Shown: piece after piece, positions 8,876-16,701 of the stretch
Layout of the letters: the number at the start of each line of letters is the position of its first letter
Numbering within the stretch: the first letter of the stretch is position 1
Assembly: GCF_014334325.1 (NCBI RefSeq)
Contig: NZ_JACSET010000003.1
Span: forward strand, 124,001-188,000
Reading direction: 5' to 3'
Source of the DNA: Treponema sp. Marseille-Q4130
GTDB taxonomy: Bacteria; Spirochaetota; Spirochaetia; Treponematales; Treponemataceae
Length of the DNA: 64,000 nt
Translations under genes and position numbers: made by a program
Notes under the pieces: model-generated
Told to the model about the DNA's origin: nothing
The model's input: the letters and a program-made list of their open reading frames with translations, nothing else
The model's database searches: none

Positions 8876-8971
8876 ATGATTACAATATGCCGTCTGAAGT
8901 TTAATAAAAGAGGCCGCTTTGCATATACTGCAAAACAGCCCTTGAGATGTTACATACATCGCTTGACGTAA
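8876..8971 (+). CDS. Possible 31-residue small protein
   Basis: A 31-codon frame (MITICRLKFNKRGRFAYT at its N-terminus) begins at 8876 directly behind a strong ribosome site, GGAGGAAAGAGA. The peptide is basic and Cys-containing, with no membrane segment. Its stop overlaps the putative -35 box of the next gene. Support is only the ribosome site and the open frame, so it could be fortuitous or a leader peptide. Confidence 0.25.
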   Translation: MITICRLKFNKRGRFAYTAKQPLRCYIHRLT

Positions 8972-8989
8972 ATCGAACTTTGTTATACT
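8963..8989 (+). promoter_or_regulatory. Putative promoter of the PNPOx-fold gene
   Basis: TTGACG at 8963-8968 and TATACT at 8984-8989 precede the ATG at 9016. The spacer is only 15 bp, shorter than ideal, so the -35 assignment is uncertain while the -10 is good. Confidence 0.45.
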
Positions 8990-9015
8990 AAAAAGCTGGG
9001 CGTACGGAGGTTCGC

Positions 9016-10230
9016 ATGCGAAGAAAAGACAGAGAAGTGACCGATAGCCGGCAAATCGAAAGCATCATCGAAAAAGCGAAGGTCGTGCATGTCGGCATGA
9101 TCGACGACGGCGTGCCCTACGTCGTACCGATGCAGTACGGTTATGTTTTTACCGACGGAGTGCTGATGCTCTATCTGCACAGCGCACAAGAGGGGCGCAA
9201 AATCGATTGTATTAAAAAAAATCCGAACGTTTTTATCGAACTCGAAACGGACATCGCTCTGATTTCCGGCGGAGACATTCCGTGCAAATACAGTTCCGCG
9301 TATGCGAGTGTTATGGGCGACGGTACGGCCGAAATCGTCGAAGATCCGAAGGAAAAAGTGTTCGGTTTGGAGTTGATTATGAAAACGCAAACCGGCAAAG
9401 CTTTTACCGTATCGGAGCGGATGGCGGCGGCGGTGAGCGTCATAAAGATTTCCGTTCCGCACGTGACGGCAAAGAGCCGGCCGAGCGAAGCGCCGAAAGA
9501 CGTACGGCAGGAAACCGGTGCGATAAAAAGCGGCGATGCGAAAGCCCTCGTGTCCGGAAGCGGGGAAATCGAACGGGCTGCATCTGAAATCGAAAAGCCG
9601 GAAACGGAACGGCAAAACGACAAAAAGCCCGATCCGAAGCAAACGACGTATCTATTGGTTTTCAATCAAAACGGAAATGAAACGCCGTTCGCCCTGTTTG
9701 AAAACATCGACGAAGCGAAAAAGAGTCTTCGATCCGTTCCCGGTTATGCGATGACCGAAGAACGGGACGGCGATTTTTGCGACGTGCGCGAAACGCTGCG
9801 CCCCGAACTGCTTCCCGATTATACGGAAATCGAATACAACGGCAAGTGCATACCGCTCAGCCGTTTTATGTTTCCGGATACGGAAGATGTGGAAATCCTT
9901 TGGCGGGAAATTCCGAATATGGAAAAAGCAAATCGGGGACTTGCTGCCGGATATACGCGTGTGGACGCATACGTCATCGACAATGCGGAAGTGAAAGCGT
10001 ATATCGAAAAGCGGGAGCGCGCATACGAACGCGCAAAAATTTTACTTGAACGGCAAGGCTGCGAAGTTGACAGGTCGTTTTTCGGTTCCGAAGACGGAGA
10101 GGCGATCGTGTATAAAAAAAAGGGAGAAAGCGATTGGCATTTTTTAATGCACATGGATCCCTCTTTCGTCGACGGCGCTCCCGACGATGAAAAGGATTTC
10201 GAACGCTGGCTGGAAGAAGATATGCAATAA
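9016..10230 (+). CDS. Pyridoxamine-oxidase-fold protein with unknown C-terminal domain
   Basis: A 404-residue two-domain protein. Residues 1-150 resemble NimA-like/PNPOx-fold flavin proteins: MRRKDREVTDSRQIESII, then KVVHVGMIDDGVPYVVPMQYGY, a strand DGVLMLYLHSAQEGRKIDCI and a Cys-containing SGGDIPCKYSSAYASVMGDG. This group usually binds flavin and has poorly defined redox roles. A charged low-complexity linker (about 155-205) joins it to a C-terminal domain (about 210-404) starting TTYLLVFNQNGNETPFALFENIDEAKKSL, which I cannot assign. It ends in the acidic DDEKDFERWLEEDMQ. The start has a perfect GGAGG at the right distance. The fusion is unusual, since the family is commonly 140-170 residues. 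Confidence 0.7.
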   Translation: MRRKDREVTDSRQIESIIEKAKVVHVGMIDDGVPYVVPMQYGYVFTDGVLMLYLHSAQEGRKIDCIKKNPNVFIELETDIALISGGDIPCKYSSAYASVMGDGTAEIVEDPKEKVFGLELIMKTQTGKAFTVSERMAAAVSVIKISVPHVTAKSRPSEAPKDVRQETGAIKSGDAKALVSGSGEIERAASEIEKPETERQNDKKPDPKQTTYLLVFNQNGNETPFALFENIDEAKKSLRSVPGYAMTEERDGDFCDVRETLRPELLPDYTEIEYNGKCIPLSRFMFPDTEDVEILWREIPNMEKANRGLAAGYTRVDAYVIDNAEVKAYIEKRERAYERAKILLERQGCEVDRSFFGSEDGEAIVYKKKGESDWHFLMHMDPSFVDGAPDDEKDFERWLEEDMQ

Positions 10231-10280
10231 ACGGTACGGGATCGAAAGGTGCACGCGCTTGTATATCGTTTTTGAAATAT

Positions 10281-10314
10281 CGGCACAACACTGTTGACGA
10301 TTGCCGTTTTTTTT
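10281..10314 (+). terminator. Rho-independent terminator after the PNPOx-fold gene
   Basis: The stem CGGCA/TGCCG (10281-10285 with 10302-10306) encloses an inner CAACA-c-TGTTG hairpin and is followed by eight T residues at 10307-10314. It lies 50 bp past the stop at 10230. Confidence 0.75.
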
Positions 10315-10340
10315 ATTATTTTTAAATGAAGTTAGCGTAG

Positions 10341-10360
10341 TGCAATTTTTTGAAATTGCA
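10341..10360 (+). promoter_or_regulatory. Palindrome upstream of dps, candidate operator
   Basis: TGCAATTT-tttg-AAATTGCA is an inverted repeat with 8-bp arms, 33 bp before the dps start. Its size and place fit an operator for a peroxide or metal sensor such as PerR or Fur, the usual controllers of dps. The regulator cannot be named from the sequence. Confidence 0.45.
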
Positions 10361-10393
10361 TAAAACTCAGACGCTTTCTAATACGAGGTTTAT

Positions 10394-10834
10394 ATGACAA
10401 AAGAATTGGAATCAAAATTAAATCTGTATCTTGCAAATCAGATGATTGATTATGTCAAAAAACATAATCTTCATTGGAACTTAAAGGGTACTCAGTTTTT
10501 TACCCTTCATGCAAAACTCGAAGAATTGTACGACGAAGCGAACGACATCCTCGATGAAGTTGCCGAACGCATTCTCGCACTCGGCGGCAATCCCGTTTCA
10601 AATATGAAAGAAGCGCTTGCAATGGCGACGATCAAAGAATTGGGCGACGGTCCGAAATCCGCCGACGAGACGATCCGCGCCCTCGTTTCCGACACCGACT
10701 ATTGGATCAAAGATTCGAAAGAAATCGTCGAACTTGCGGAAAAAGAAGGCGACGGTGTGACGGCCGACATATTCAACGGTTTTACAAAAGGATATCAAAA
10801 ATTGGCGTGGATGCTGAAAGCTTATAACAGCTGA
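10394..10834 (+). CDS. dps: Dps-family ferritin-like protein
   Basis: A 146-residue Dps/miniferritin. The ferroxidase-centre pattern typical of Dps is present: KKHNLHWNLKGTQFFTLHAKLEELYDEANDILDEVAERI supplies the two His and the downstream Asp and Glu residues shared between subunits. Dps dodecamers oxidise Fe2+ with peroxide, store iron and protect DNA. The length is close to the family norm (150-180), and the N-terminus lacks the Lys-rich tail used for DNA binding in E. coli Dps. A palindrome lies upstream and a strong terminator follows, so it is monocistronic. Confidence 0.9.
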   Translation: MTKELESKLNLYLANQMIDYVKKHNLHWNLKGTQFFTLHAKLEELYDEANDILDEVAERILALGGNPVSNMKEALAMATIKELGDGPKSADETIRALVSDTDYWIKDSKEIVELAEKEGDGVTADIFNGFTKGYQKLAWMLKAYNS

Positions 10835-10866
10835 CAGCTTTCTCCGCTCCTATGCTGACAGTCATA

Positions 10867-10912
10867 AAAAAACGCGGCGTTTTGCTTTACCGAAAGCGAT
10901 GCCGCGTTTTTT
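10867..10912. terminator. Bidirectional terminator between dps and the YbhB gene
   Basis: A 12-bp perfect stem (10867-10878 with 10901-10912) has a GC core CGCGGC/GCCGCG flanked by six A and six T residues, so it can end transcription in both directions. It serves the convergent dps and PEBP genes. Confidence 0.85.
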
Positions 10913-10945
10913 ATTCGTACGGAGGATTTAATATCCCGTCGCTTT
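10910..10945 (+). repeat. Partial copy of dispersed repeat family 2
   Basis: TTATTCGTACGGAGGATTTA and the following ATATCCCGTCGC resemble, with several changes, the end of the 74-bp element found at 48035-48108 (inverted) and 54998-55071 (same orientation as here). It adjoins the terminator. Confidence 0.45.
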
Positions 10946-10982
10946 GCGTCGAAGTATGTCGATTCGTTCGCGCAAGATAACG

Positions 10983-11441
10983 TTATTTTTTGAAATTATC
11001 CAACGCGCCGAACATACCGGTGAGCGATGCGCTTTCGATTTCGTGTCCGGAGATCGCATCTTTGAGCGCTTTGACGTCGCTGCCCGGGCGAAGATCGATC
11101 GTCGCGTCAAGCGCATACAGGTAAAAGATATAACGATGCGTACCGAACGGCGGCTGCGGCCCGTTGTAGCCGCTCGTACCCCAGCTCGTCTTTCCTTCTA
11201 CGGCGCCGCGAGGAACAGCTCCTTCCCCGATCTCCGTCGTCTCGGGCGGAATATTCCACAGCGTCCAATGATAAAATCCTCCCGCACACGGTGCATCGGG
11301 ATCGTGCATGATAAGGGCAAGGCTTTTTGCTCCGTTCGGTACCCCTTTGATTTTCAGCGGCGGAATGCGGTTCGCACCCATTTTTGCAAATTCTTTCGGC
11401 AGTTTTTCGCCGTCGGCAAATGCCGTGCTTGTCAGTTTCAT
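10983..11441 (-). CDS. YbhB/YbcL-type PEBP (Raf kinase inhibitor-like) protein
   Basis: A 152-residue phosphatidylethanolamine-binding-protein-family member of the bacterial YbhB/YbcL type. The ligand-pocket signatures are present: SLALIMHDPDAPCAGGFYHWTLWNIPP (CR1) and YNGPQPPFGTHRYIFYLYAL (CR2), with the His residues of the anion site. The molecular role in bacteria is not established. The start at 11441 has GGGAGG 9 nt upstream and gives the usual N-terminus (MKLTSTAF); an upstream in-frame start is rejected. It is separately transcribed from the promoter at 11464-11491. Confidence 0.9.
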   Translation of the reverse strand: MKLTSTAFADGEKLPKEFAKMGANRIPPLKIKGVPNGAKSLALIMHDPDAPCAGGFYHWTLWNIPPETTEIGEGAVPRGAVEGKTSWGTSGYNGPQPPFGTHRYIFYLYALDATIDLRPGSDVKALKDAISGHEIESASLTGMFGALDNFKK

Positions 11442-11463
11442 AATGAGATGCCTCCCGCTTCTC

Positions 11464-11491
11464 ATTGTATCGCAAGAGCGCGGAAAGTCAA
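11464..11491 (-). promoter_or_regulatory. Promoter of the YbhB-type gene
   Basis: Read on the minus strand, TTGACT (11486-11491) and TACAAT (11464-11469) are 16 bp apart, with the start codon 22 bp downstream of the -10 box. Confidence 0.65.
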
Positions 11492-11636
11492 CACGCGTAC
11501 TGTGCTGCATTGCCGGATCGCATAAAGGACGCTGCCGAAAACGTACATGAAAATGCGCACGCTTGTATAAGGCGCCGATACGCGGTATCTTTTATACAAC
11601 GGGTCGATGTATGTGCGTCGCATTCAGAGGTACGAT

Positions 11637-12236
11637 ATGAATAAAATAAAAATCATCACCGCTTTGGTTTTCGTTTTCGCGGCGGTCGGCGTACAAGCCA
11701 AGCCGAAAGAACGGAAATCGCTCGTCGTCTATTTTTCCCGCGCCGATGAAAATTCCAAAGTCGGTTATATCACCGAAGGCAATACCGCAATCGTCGCAAA
11801 GCTCATTGCGGAAAAGATGCACGCCGACATATTCGAGATCGTGCCGGAAAAACCGTACCCCGCCGATTACGAAAGCTGTGTTGCGTATGTGAAAGAAGAG
11901 CAGCGGAATAAAGCGCGTCCCGCATATACGGGCGATGTCGATATCGCGCCTTACGATACGATCTTTATCGGCTATCCGATTTGGTGGGGCGACTTGCCGC
12001 CGGTCGTGTATACGTTTATCGAAAAGCACGATATGGACGGCAAGACGATCATTCCGTTTTGCACGCACGAGGGGAGCGGTATGTCGGGAACCGCCCGCGT
12101 ATTCCGCCGTATGTTCAAGCATGCGACGGTAAACACCGGCATTTCGGTGCTCGGCCATATCGCGCAAAACGACAGACATAAGGCGGATATCGCGGTGACG
12201 ACGCAGCTCAAATTGATGCTGCGCTTTATTCAATAA
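11637..12236 (+). CDS. Exported flavodoxin-like protein
   Basis: A 199-residue protein with an N-terminal signal segment (MNKIKIITALVFVFAAVGVQA) followed by a flavodoxin fold. LVVYFSRADENSKVGYI is the FMN phosphate-binding region. IFIGYPIWWGDLPPVVYTFIE and IIPFCTHEGSGMSGT are the flavin-flanking loops typical of the flavodoxin_4 (BtrN/YP-type) group. It probably carries FMN and acts as a one- or two-electron carrier, here outside the cytoplasm if the signal works. AGAGG lies 6 nt before the ATG at 11637, so the start of the longer in-frame version is rejected. The partner is unknown. Confidence 0.82.
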   Translation: MNKIKIITALVFVFAAVGVQAKPKERKSLVVYFSRADENSKVGYITEGNTAIVAKLIAEKMHADIFEIVPEKPYPADYESCVAYVKEEQRNKARPAYTGDVDIAPYDTIFIGYPIWWGDLPPVVYTFIEKHDMDGKTIIPFCTHEGSGMSGTARVFRRMFKHATVNTGISVLGHIAQNDRHKADIAVTTQLKLMLRFIQ

Positions 12237-12423
12237 ATTGTTAATTTTTTATCTGCGGGGCGATTTAAAACCGGCAGCAGGCGCATCGCATTCCGTTAAG
12301 GTTTGTGCCGATACGGTACAGCAACTGACGAAACGATAACGGTACCTGTCGAACGGTATGCCGAATTCAAATTTGGAGGTATGATAAAAAGCGCCGTCTG
12401 AAATAGCGTCGTCGCTTTTTATT
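12237..12423. other. Intergenic segment with a terminator-like hairpin
   Basis: No gene. AAAAAGCG at 12386-12393 pairs with CGCTTTTT at 12413-12420, giving a stem ending in a T run. It could end the flavodoxin transcript or be the first element of the long leader that follows. A GGAGGT followed at once by ATG (12375-12383) opens a six-codon frame but is too close to act as its ribosome site. Confidence 0.45.
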
Positions 12424-12516
12424 TCGAGTTTGCGCGGATGTTTGCGGAAGATATGTACGCATATCGTTTTTATGAATATCGAATGAATACGATACAGTAG
12501 ATTTTCGCAAACTCGA
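12424..12516 (+). promoter_or_regulatory. Candidate structured leader RNA upstream of alsE
   Basis: TCGAGTTTGCG (12424-12434) and CGCAAACTCGA (12506-12516) form an 11-bp perfect closing stem. Inside it are GATATG-TACG-CATATC (12450-12465) and TATCG-aatgaata-CGATA (12477-12494), so the 93 nt can fold as a three-way junction. It lies 83 bp upstream of the alsE start. This is the layout of a riboswitch-like leader, but it matches no class I know. Folding is by eye. Confidence 0.4.
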
Positions 12517-12524
12517 TTATTGAA

Positions 12525-12590
12525 CGTGTGCGCTCGCGCGCACGGCTAAAAACTTTTCGGAAGTTGCAACTTCCTGCAAAGTTTTTATTG
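12525..12590 (+). promoter_or_regulatory. Tandem hairpins just before alsE (attenuator or operator)
   Basis: Two stem-loops follow the putative junction. CGTGTGCGC and GCGCGCACG (12525-12544) form a very GC-rich hairpin. GGAAGTTGCAACTTCC (12559-12574) is a perfect 16-bp palindrome flanked by outer arms AAAAACTTT (12549-12557) and AAAGTTTTT (12578-12586), ending in a T-rich tract 6 bp before GGAGG of alsE. This could be an intrinsic attenuator; as DNA, the palindrome could be a regulator site. Confidence 0.5.
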
Positions 12591-12598
12591 GAGGAAAT

Positions 12599-13282
12599 AT
12601 GAAAGTCTTATTCAATCCGTCGCTCATGTGTATGAATCTCATGGAATTGAAAGCGCAGCTTGAAATCATCAACGAAAAAGCTGATTTGGTTCATGTCGAT
12701 ATCATGGACGGACACTACGTAAAAAATATTACGCTCTCTCCCTTTTTCGTGGAATCGATCCGTGCAGCGTGCAAACTGCCGATCGACTGTCATCTCATGG
12801 TAACGAACCCCGAAGACTTCGTCGCCGCTCTTGCAAAAGCCGGAGCCGACTACATCGTGCCGCATGCGGAAACGATTAACGCTCAGGCGTTTCGAATCCT
12901 CGACATGATTCATTCGCATAAGTGCAAGGCGGGTGTTGCGATCAATCCCGCGACTCCCGTTTCCGTGCTGCTGCCCTACATTCACCGGCTCGATAAAATC
13001 ACGGTGATGAGCGTCGATCCGGGATTTGCCGGACAGCCGTTTATTCCCGAAGTGCTTCCCAAAATAACGGAACTTAAAAATTTAAAAGCCGAAAAAGGAT
13101 ATTCGTATCTCATAGAAGTGGACGGTTCGTGCAATGCAAAAACTTTTAAACGGCTGTACGACGCGGGTGCGGAAGTGTACATCGTCGGCTCATCGGGGCT
13201 TTTCAACAACGATCCCGATTTGGCAAAAGCGTGGGATATCATGACGGATGCTTTTTATAAAGAGACGGGGTGCAAAGCGTAA
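12599..13282 (+). CDS. alsE: D-allulose-6-phosphate 3-epimerase
   Basis: A 227-residue TIM-barrel epimerase of the ribulose-phosphate-3-epimerase family, closer to E. coli AlsE than to Rpe. It carries SLMCMNLMELKAQ, HVDIMDGHYVKNITLSPFFV and CHLMVTNPEDFV, followed by DPGFAGQPFIPEVL and IEVDGSCN. The divalent-metal ligands His32, Asp34 and His65 and the catalytic Asp175 are in place. AlsE interconverts allulose 6-phosphate and fructose 6-phosphate. The TAA is followed immediately by the ATG of alsK, so the two are translationally linked. No allose transporter or AlsI isomerase is in the window, so the sugar source is unclear. Confidence 0.87.
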   Translation: MKVLFNPSLMCMNLMELKAQLEIINEKADLVHVDIMDGHYVKNITLSPFFVESIRAACKLPIDCHLMVTNPEDFVAALAKAGADYIVPHAETINAQAFRILDMIHSHKCKAGVAINPATPVSVLLPYIHRLDKITVMSVDPGFAGQPFIPEVLPKITELKNLKAEKGYSYLIEVDGSCNAKTFKRLYDAGAEVYIVGSSGLFNNDPDLAKAWDIMTDAFYKETGCKA

Positions 13283-14197
13283 ATGGATACGGTCATCGGC
13301 ATCGATATAGGCGGAACGAATTTACGGATCGGGTACGTCGATGAAGCGGGAACGATTTTCGGATTCGAAAAAAAATTCATCGGTGCGGTCGTAAAAGAAG
13401 ATATCGTTTCCGATTTGGAACAAAAAATCGCCGCATATATACGGCAGCACGATTTGCAAAAAAGCTGCCGCGCCGTCGCGATCGGCGTACCGTCTTCGGT
13501 CAGCAAAAACAAAAGCTTTATCTATTCGACGCCGAATTTACCGGGCTTAAACAATATCGATTTGGGCGGGATTCTGCACGAGCGTTTACGGCTTCCCGTG
13601 TTTATCGACAGGGACGTAAATTACCTCTTGAACAACGACATCCGGGAATACAAGCTCGATGAAGCAAAAGAAAAAAATATTATCGGTATCTATGTCGGAA
13701 CCGGCATCGGAAACGCGCTGTATATCAACGGCGGATTTTACACGGGGAAAAACGGCGTCGCGGGAGAATTGGGACATATTCCGATGCTCGGATCGCAGGC
13801 CGTTTGCGGCTGTGGAAATATCGGCTGTTCGGAAACGGTCGCGTCGGGACGATACCTTGAAAAAATGTGCAAAGAGAATTTTTCCGAAATCGATATAAAA
13901 GAAATTTTTGTTAAGAAGTGCGATCACCCTCTCGTGCAGGATTTTCTAAAAACACTTGCGTATGTCATCGCAACGGAAATCAATATCATCGATCCCGATT
14001 ACGTGATCCTTTCGGGCGGTGTGCTTGCGATGCGGGGGTTTCCGACGGAAACGCTCATGACCTTTATGCGCCGGCACATACGCGCCCCGTATCCGCATGA
14101 CAATATCGAATTTATTTACCCTGAGCATACGCAGGAAAGCGGCGTAAGAGGAGGCGCGCTGCTTGCGTTTGAAAAAATTGCGGAAAGAAAATTATAA
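13283..14197 (+). CDS. alsK: ROK-family allokinase-like sugar kinase
   Basis: A 304-residue ROK kinase. It has the N-terminal ATP loop DIGGTNLRIG (residues 8-17), a catalytic-region DRDVN (109-113), GVAGELGHIP (158-167) and the zinc site CGCGNIGCSE with His165, Cys175, Cys177 and Cys182. IYSTPNLPGLN, FPTETLMTFMRRHIR and the overall layout resemble E. coli AlsK. Together with AlsE in the same operon this supports D-allose or a related hexose as substrate, although AlsK specificity is debated in E. coli itself. It lacks the HTH of ROK repressors. It starts directly after the alsE stop. Confidence 0.82.
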   Translation: MDTVIGIDIGGTNLRIGYVDEAGTIFGFEKKFIGAVVKEDIVSDLEQKIAAYIRQHDLQKSCRAVAIGVPSSVSKNKSFIYSTPNLPGLNNIDLGGILHERLRLPVFIDRDVNYLLNNDIREYKLDEAKEKNIIGIYVGTGIGNALYINGGFYTGKNGVAGELGHIPMLGSQAVCGCGNIGCSETVASGRYLEKMCKENFSEIDIKEIFVKKCDHPLVQDFLKTLAYVIATEINIIDPDYVILSGGVLAMRGFPTETLMTFMRRHIRAPYPHDNIEFIYPEHTQESGVRGGALLAFEKIAERKL

Positions 14198-14205
14198 TCG
14201 CATCG

Positions 14206-15252
14206 ATGGCTGACGTAAAAATCGTTCCTGAAGTAAAAAAACTTTTGTGCGAACTCGCGGACACATACGAAACCCGTGATTTTTCATCCGGCGATCCGAG
14301 CCTCATATTGCGGCGGTATCGTTCCGCGCGCGATACGGAAGTCGCCGCATTCATCACGGCGATGCTGTCGTTCGGAAAGCGCGAACAGTTTCTGCAAAAA
14401 GTGCAGACGATTTTCGCTTCGGCGGGAAAGCATCCCGCATCGTGGATACAAAGCGGGGTGTGGCAAAACGATTTTCCGCGCGGCAGTCGGAAATTTTATA
14501 GATTCTTTTCATACGATGATATGTGCGATCTCTTTGCCGCGCTGCAAAACATATTGGCGGAGCACGCGTCGTTCGGCGTTTACGTAAAAAAAGCATACAA
14601 AGCGGAATGTGCGGTATGGCGGGAAGTATACCGGTCGGAAGCTGTACCTGACGTGATCGCGGGCACAAAAGATATCGATCGCACAGAAAGCAAGCGTACC
14701 GTATTCGCTGTAGGCGGCATAAAAAGTGCAAATTGCACGGAAAGCGAACATAACGTATCCGCTGCCGGTATAAAACTTGCCTCTTGTAAACTTAACAAAA
14801 AAAGCGAAAGCGGTAAGCCGAGCGTTACCGGCATAAAAGCCGCAAATCGTAAAACCCGTCAAACCGAGTCCTTTGACGCGTCTTCCGCGATTTTGCACGT
14901 TATCGCGAGCGCGTTTCCGCAGTGCCGTGTCGTTCCGCAAAACGCGGGTTCGGCGAATAAGCGCATGAATATGTTTTTGCGCTGGATGGTGCGTACCGGC
15001 TCTCCCGTCGATATCGGTCTGTGGACGTGGTTTTCTCCTGCGGACTTAGTTATGCCGCTCGACACACACGTCCTCAAGCAAGCGAAAAAGCTCCGTCTCA
15101 TATCCGAGCGAAGTGCGGGAACGGAAAAGACGGCGCGCGAACTGACCCGCGCGCTCAAGCAGATTTGGCCGGACGATCCGTGCCGCGGCGATTTTGCGCT
15201 GTTCGGACTCGGTGTTTTACCGGAATACGCGAGCACTACATTTTCCGAATAA
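14206..15252 (+). CDS. TIGR02757/DUF2400 family protein with an internal insert
   Basis: A 348-residue protein of the uncharacterised TIGR02757 (DUF2400) family, helical and distantly related to helix-hairpin-helix DNA glycosylases. Conserved blocks are ITAMLSFGKREQFLQKV near the N-terminus, NAGSANKRMNMFLRWMVR, GLWTWFSPADLVMPLDTHV and RALKQIWPDDPCRGDFALFGLG. Between residues about 145 and 225 it carries a low-complexity insert of three imperfect units, each holding GIK and Ala/Ser-Asn/Cys (GIKSANCTES, GIKLASCKLN, GIKAANRKTR). The insert is absent from the family core as I know it. It lies 8 bp after alsK and is probably read with it. Confidence 0.8.
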   Translation: MADVKIVPEVKKLLCELADTYETRDFSSGDPSLILRRYRSARDTEVAAFITAMLSFGKREQFLQKVQTIFASAGKHPASWIQSGVWQNDFPRGSRKFYRFFSYDDMCDLFAALQNILAEHASFGVYVKKAYKAECAVWREVYRSEAVPDVIAGTKDIDRTESKRTVFAVGGIKSANCTESEHNVSAAGIKLASCKLNKKSESGKPSVTGIKAANRKTRQTESFDASSAILHVIASAFPQCRVVPQNAGSANKRMNMFLRWMVRTGSPVDIGLWTWFSPADLVMPLDTHVLKQAKKLRLISERSAGTEKTARELTRALKQIWPDDPCRGDFALFGLGVLPEYASTTFSE

Positions 15253-15305
15253 GCGTCATTGCCTTTTTTATAAATTTCAATCGTGTTTCAAGTATGCCGG
15301 ATATA

Positions 15306-15424
15306 TCTTTGAACAATCACAGCAACCGCGCATCGTTCATGTTGCGAAGCGAGGCGGTCGGTTTTTATCTTCGGGATGCACGTTTATCGGGGAGCGATTT
15401 GCATTGAGGTGATTTCGTCTTTTT
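15306..15424 (+). repeat. Direct repeat copy 1 (copy of the hicB 3' region)
   Basis: 119 bp that match 16702-16819 at roughly 90%, beginning TCTTTGAACAATCACAGCAA and ending at TCGTCTTTT. The second copy comprises the last 40 bp of hicB and the 78 bp following it, so this is a truncated duplicate. The pair brackets the SH3b gene. Confidence 0.85.
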
Positions 15425-16637
15425 ATGGTCTGAAAACGGAATATTCTTTTAACCCGACCAAAATAACATTATTCCCGTCAATCTTAAAAAACATTTCAAT
15501 TTGTTCATACTCATTGAATAGATATTCAACCAAAACATTTGCATCTGTATATTCTTTTTCAAATTCTTCCGTTGTCGTTTCAACAAAGTCGTTTATCGTA
15601 GGTTGTATTGAGTCTATAACATTTGCGTGTGTTATTAAATCCGATTTCATAAAATCGAACGCCCTTTTTACATCTTCGGTTTCCGCCAGCAAGTTCTGAT
15701 ATGAAAAATTCGTATTTTCCATATAATCACCGATTTTTAAATTTACAGCGGATTTTTTATTTGCATATTTCGAATACGCTTTTACATCTCCGGTCGCAAG
15801 GGCTTTCAATATTTCATACGGAACGGTTTCGAGCTTTTCGGTAAGTTTTGAAACATCCCGTCTGTATTTAAAAACAGCGTCGTTATAATTTTTTATAAAT
15901 TGCTTTAAAAATCGTTTATAGCAATCGGGGCCGGTAATTTTATAATACGGATTATTATTAATATATAAATATTCGCCGTCAATTTTCCAAGTCTGCGAGT
16001 AATAACGATTTTTCATCAAAAACACAGTCTTATCCGGAGATATCGATTCCAATTCAAATTCTTCCGCTTCTCCGTCTCCGCCGTGAATCCACGTTCCGTT
16101 TTCATATGAAACGGAATGACAACCCAAACCGAAACCGTAATCTTTTCCCCATGGAGTATCTATTTCTTTCGGTTCGGAAATTGTTTTATGCGGACTGCCT
16201 ACAAAATAAAGCCCTGCTAATTTTTCCCATGCGGCGGCATCCGATTCATTTTTAAATTGAATCTTTTCAATCTTAAAATCTCGGTTGCTCGAATCGATAT
16301 AATCAAACCTGCCGACATAATCGGACAAATAACCGCCGAAGCACCAACCTTTTGTCCCTTTTTTTATAACGTCTCCCGACTTTGATTTTCCGTTTAAAAC
16401 TTCTATCTTCACCCAATTACTGCGAATTGAATCGATTATTTCTTCTTTTCCCAATTCCAGTATTTTTACTTTAGAGCCGACCCTCATAACGGCGACAACG
16501 GAACTTGCCGTTGATTCCTCCGAACGCAATCTAAGATTTTCTTTTACATACATTTCTTTATTTATTTGCATATTTGTTTCTGCAAATATAAATAGAGCGA
16601 TAAAAAAGAATCCGGTGCTACAAAATATTTTTTTCAT
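15423..16637 (-). CDS. Exported SH3b-domain protein
   Basis: A 404-residue protein with a signal peptide (MKKIFCSTGFFFIALFIFAE) and GGAGG 7 nt before the ATG. Residues about 28-105 form a bacterial SH3 domain (YVKENLRLRSEESTASSVVAV, VGSKVKILELGKEE, WVKIEVLNGKS, GWCFGGYLSDY), a fold that often binds peptidoglycan or cell-wall peptides. The remaining 300 residues are unassigned and rich in Lys, Asn and Tyr. The gene is clearly more AT-rich than the flanking TIGR02757 and M42 genes. It sits exactly between two copies of a 119-bp direct repeat, as expected of an inserted module. Confidence 0.75.
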   Translation of the reverse strand: MKKIFCSTGFFFIALFIFAETNMQINKEMYVKENLRLRSEESTASSVVAVMRVGSKVKILELGKEEIIDSIRSNWVKIEVLNGKSKSGDVIKKGTKGWCFGGYLSDYVGRFDYIDSSNRDFKIEKIQFKNESDAAAWEKLAGLYFVGSPHKTISEPKEIDTPWGKDYGFGLGCHSVSYENGTWIHGGDGEAEEFELESISPDKTVFLMKNRYYSQTWKIDGEYLYINNNPYYKITGPDCYKRFLKQFIKNYNDAVFKYRRDVSKLTEKLETVPYEILKALATGDVKAYSKYANKKSAVNLKIGDYMENTNFSYQNLLAETEDVKRAFDFMKSDLITHANVIDSIQPTINDFVETTTEEFEKEYTDANVLVEYLFNEYEQIEMFFKIDGNNVILVGLKEYSVFRP

Positions 16638-16701
16638 TTTTTCCTCCGGGAATCATATTGTCGGTGTGTGAGTATAGCAAATTTTCAGTCGCACGACATC
16701 G

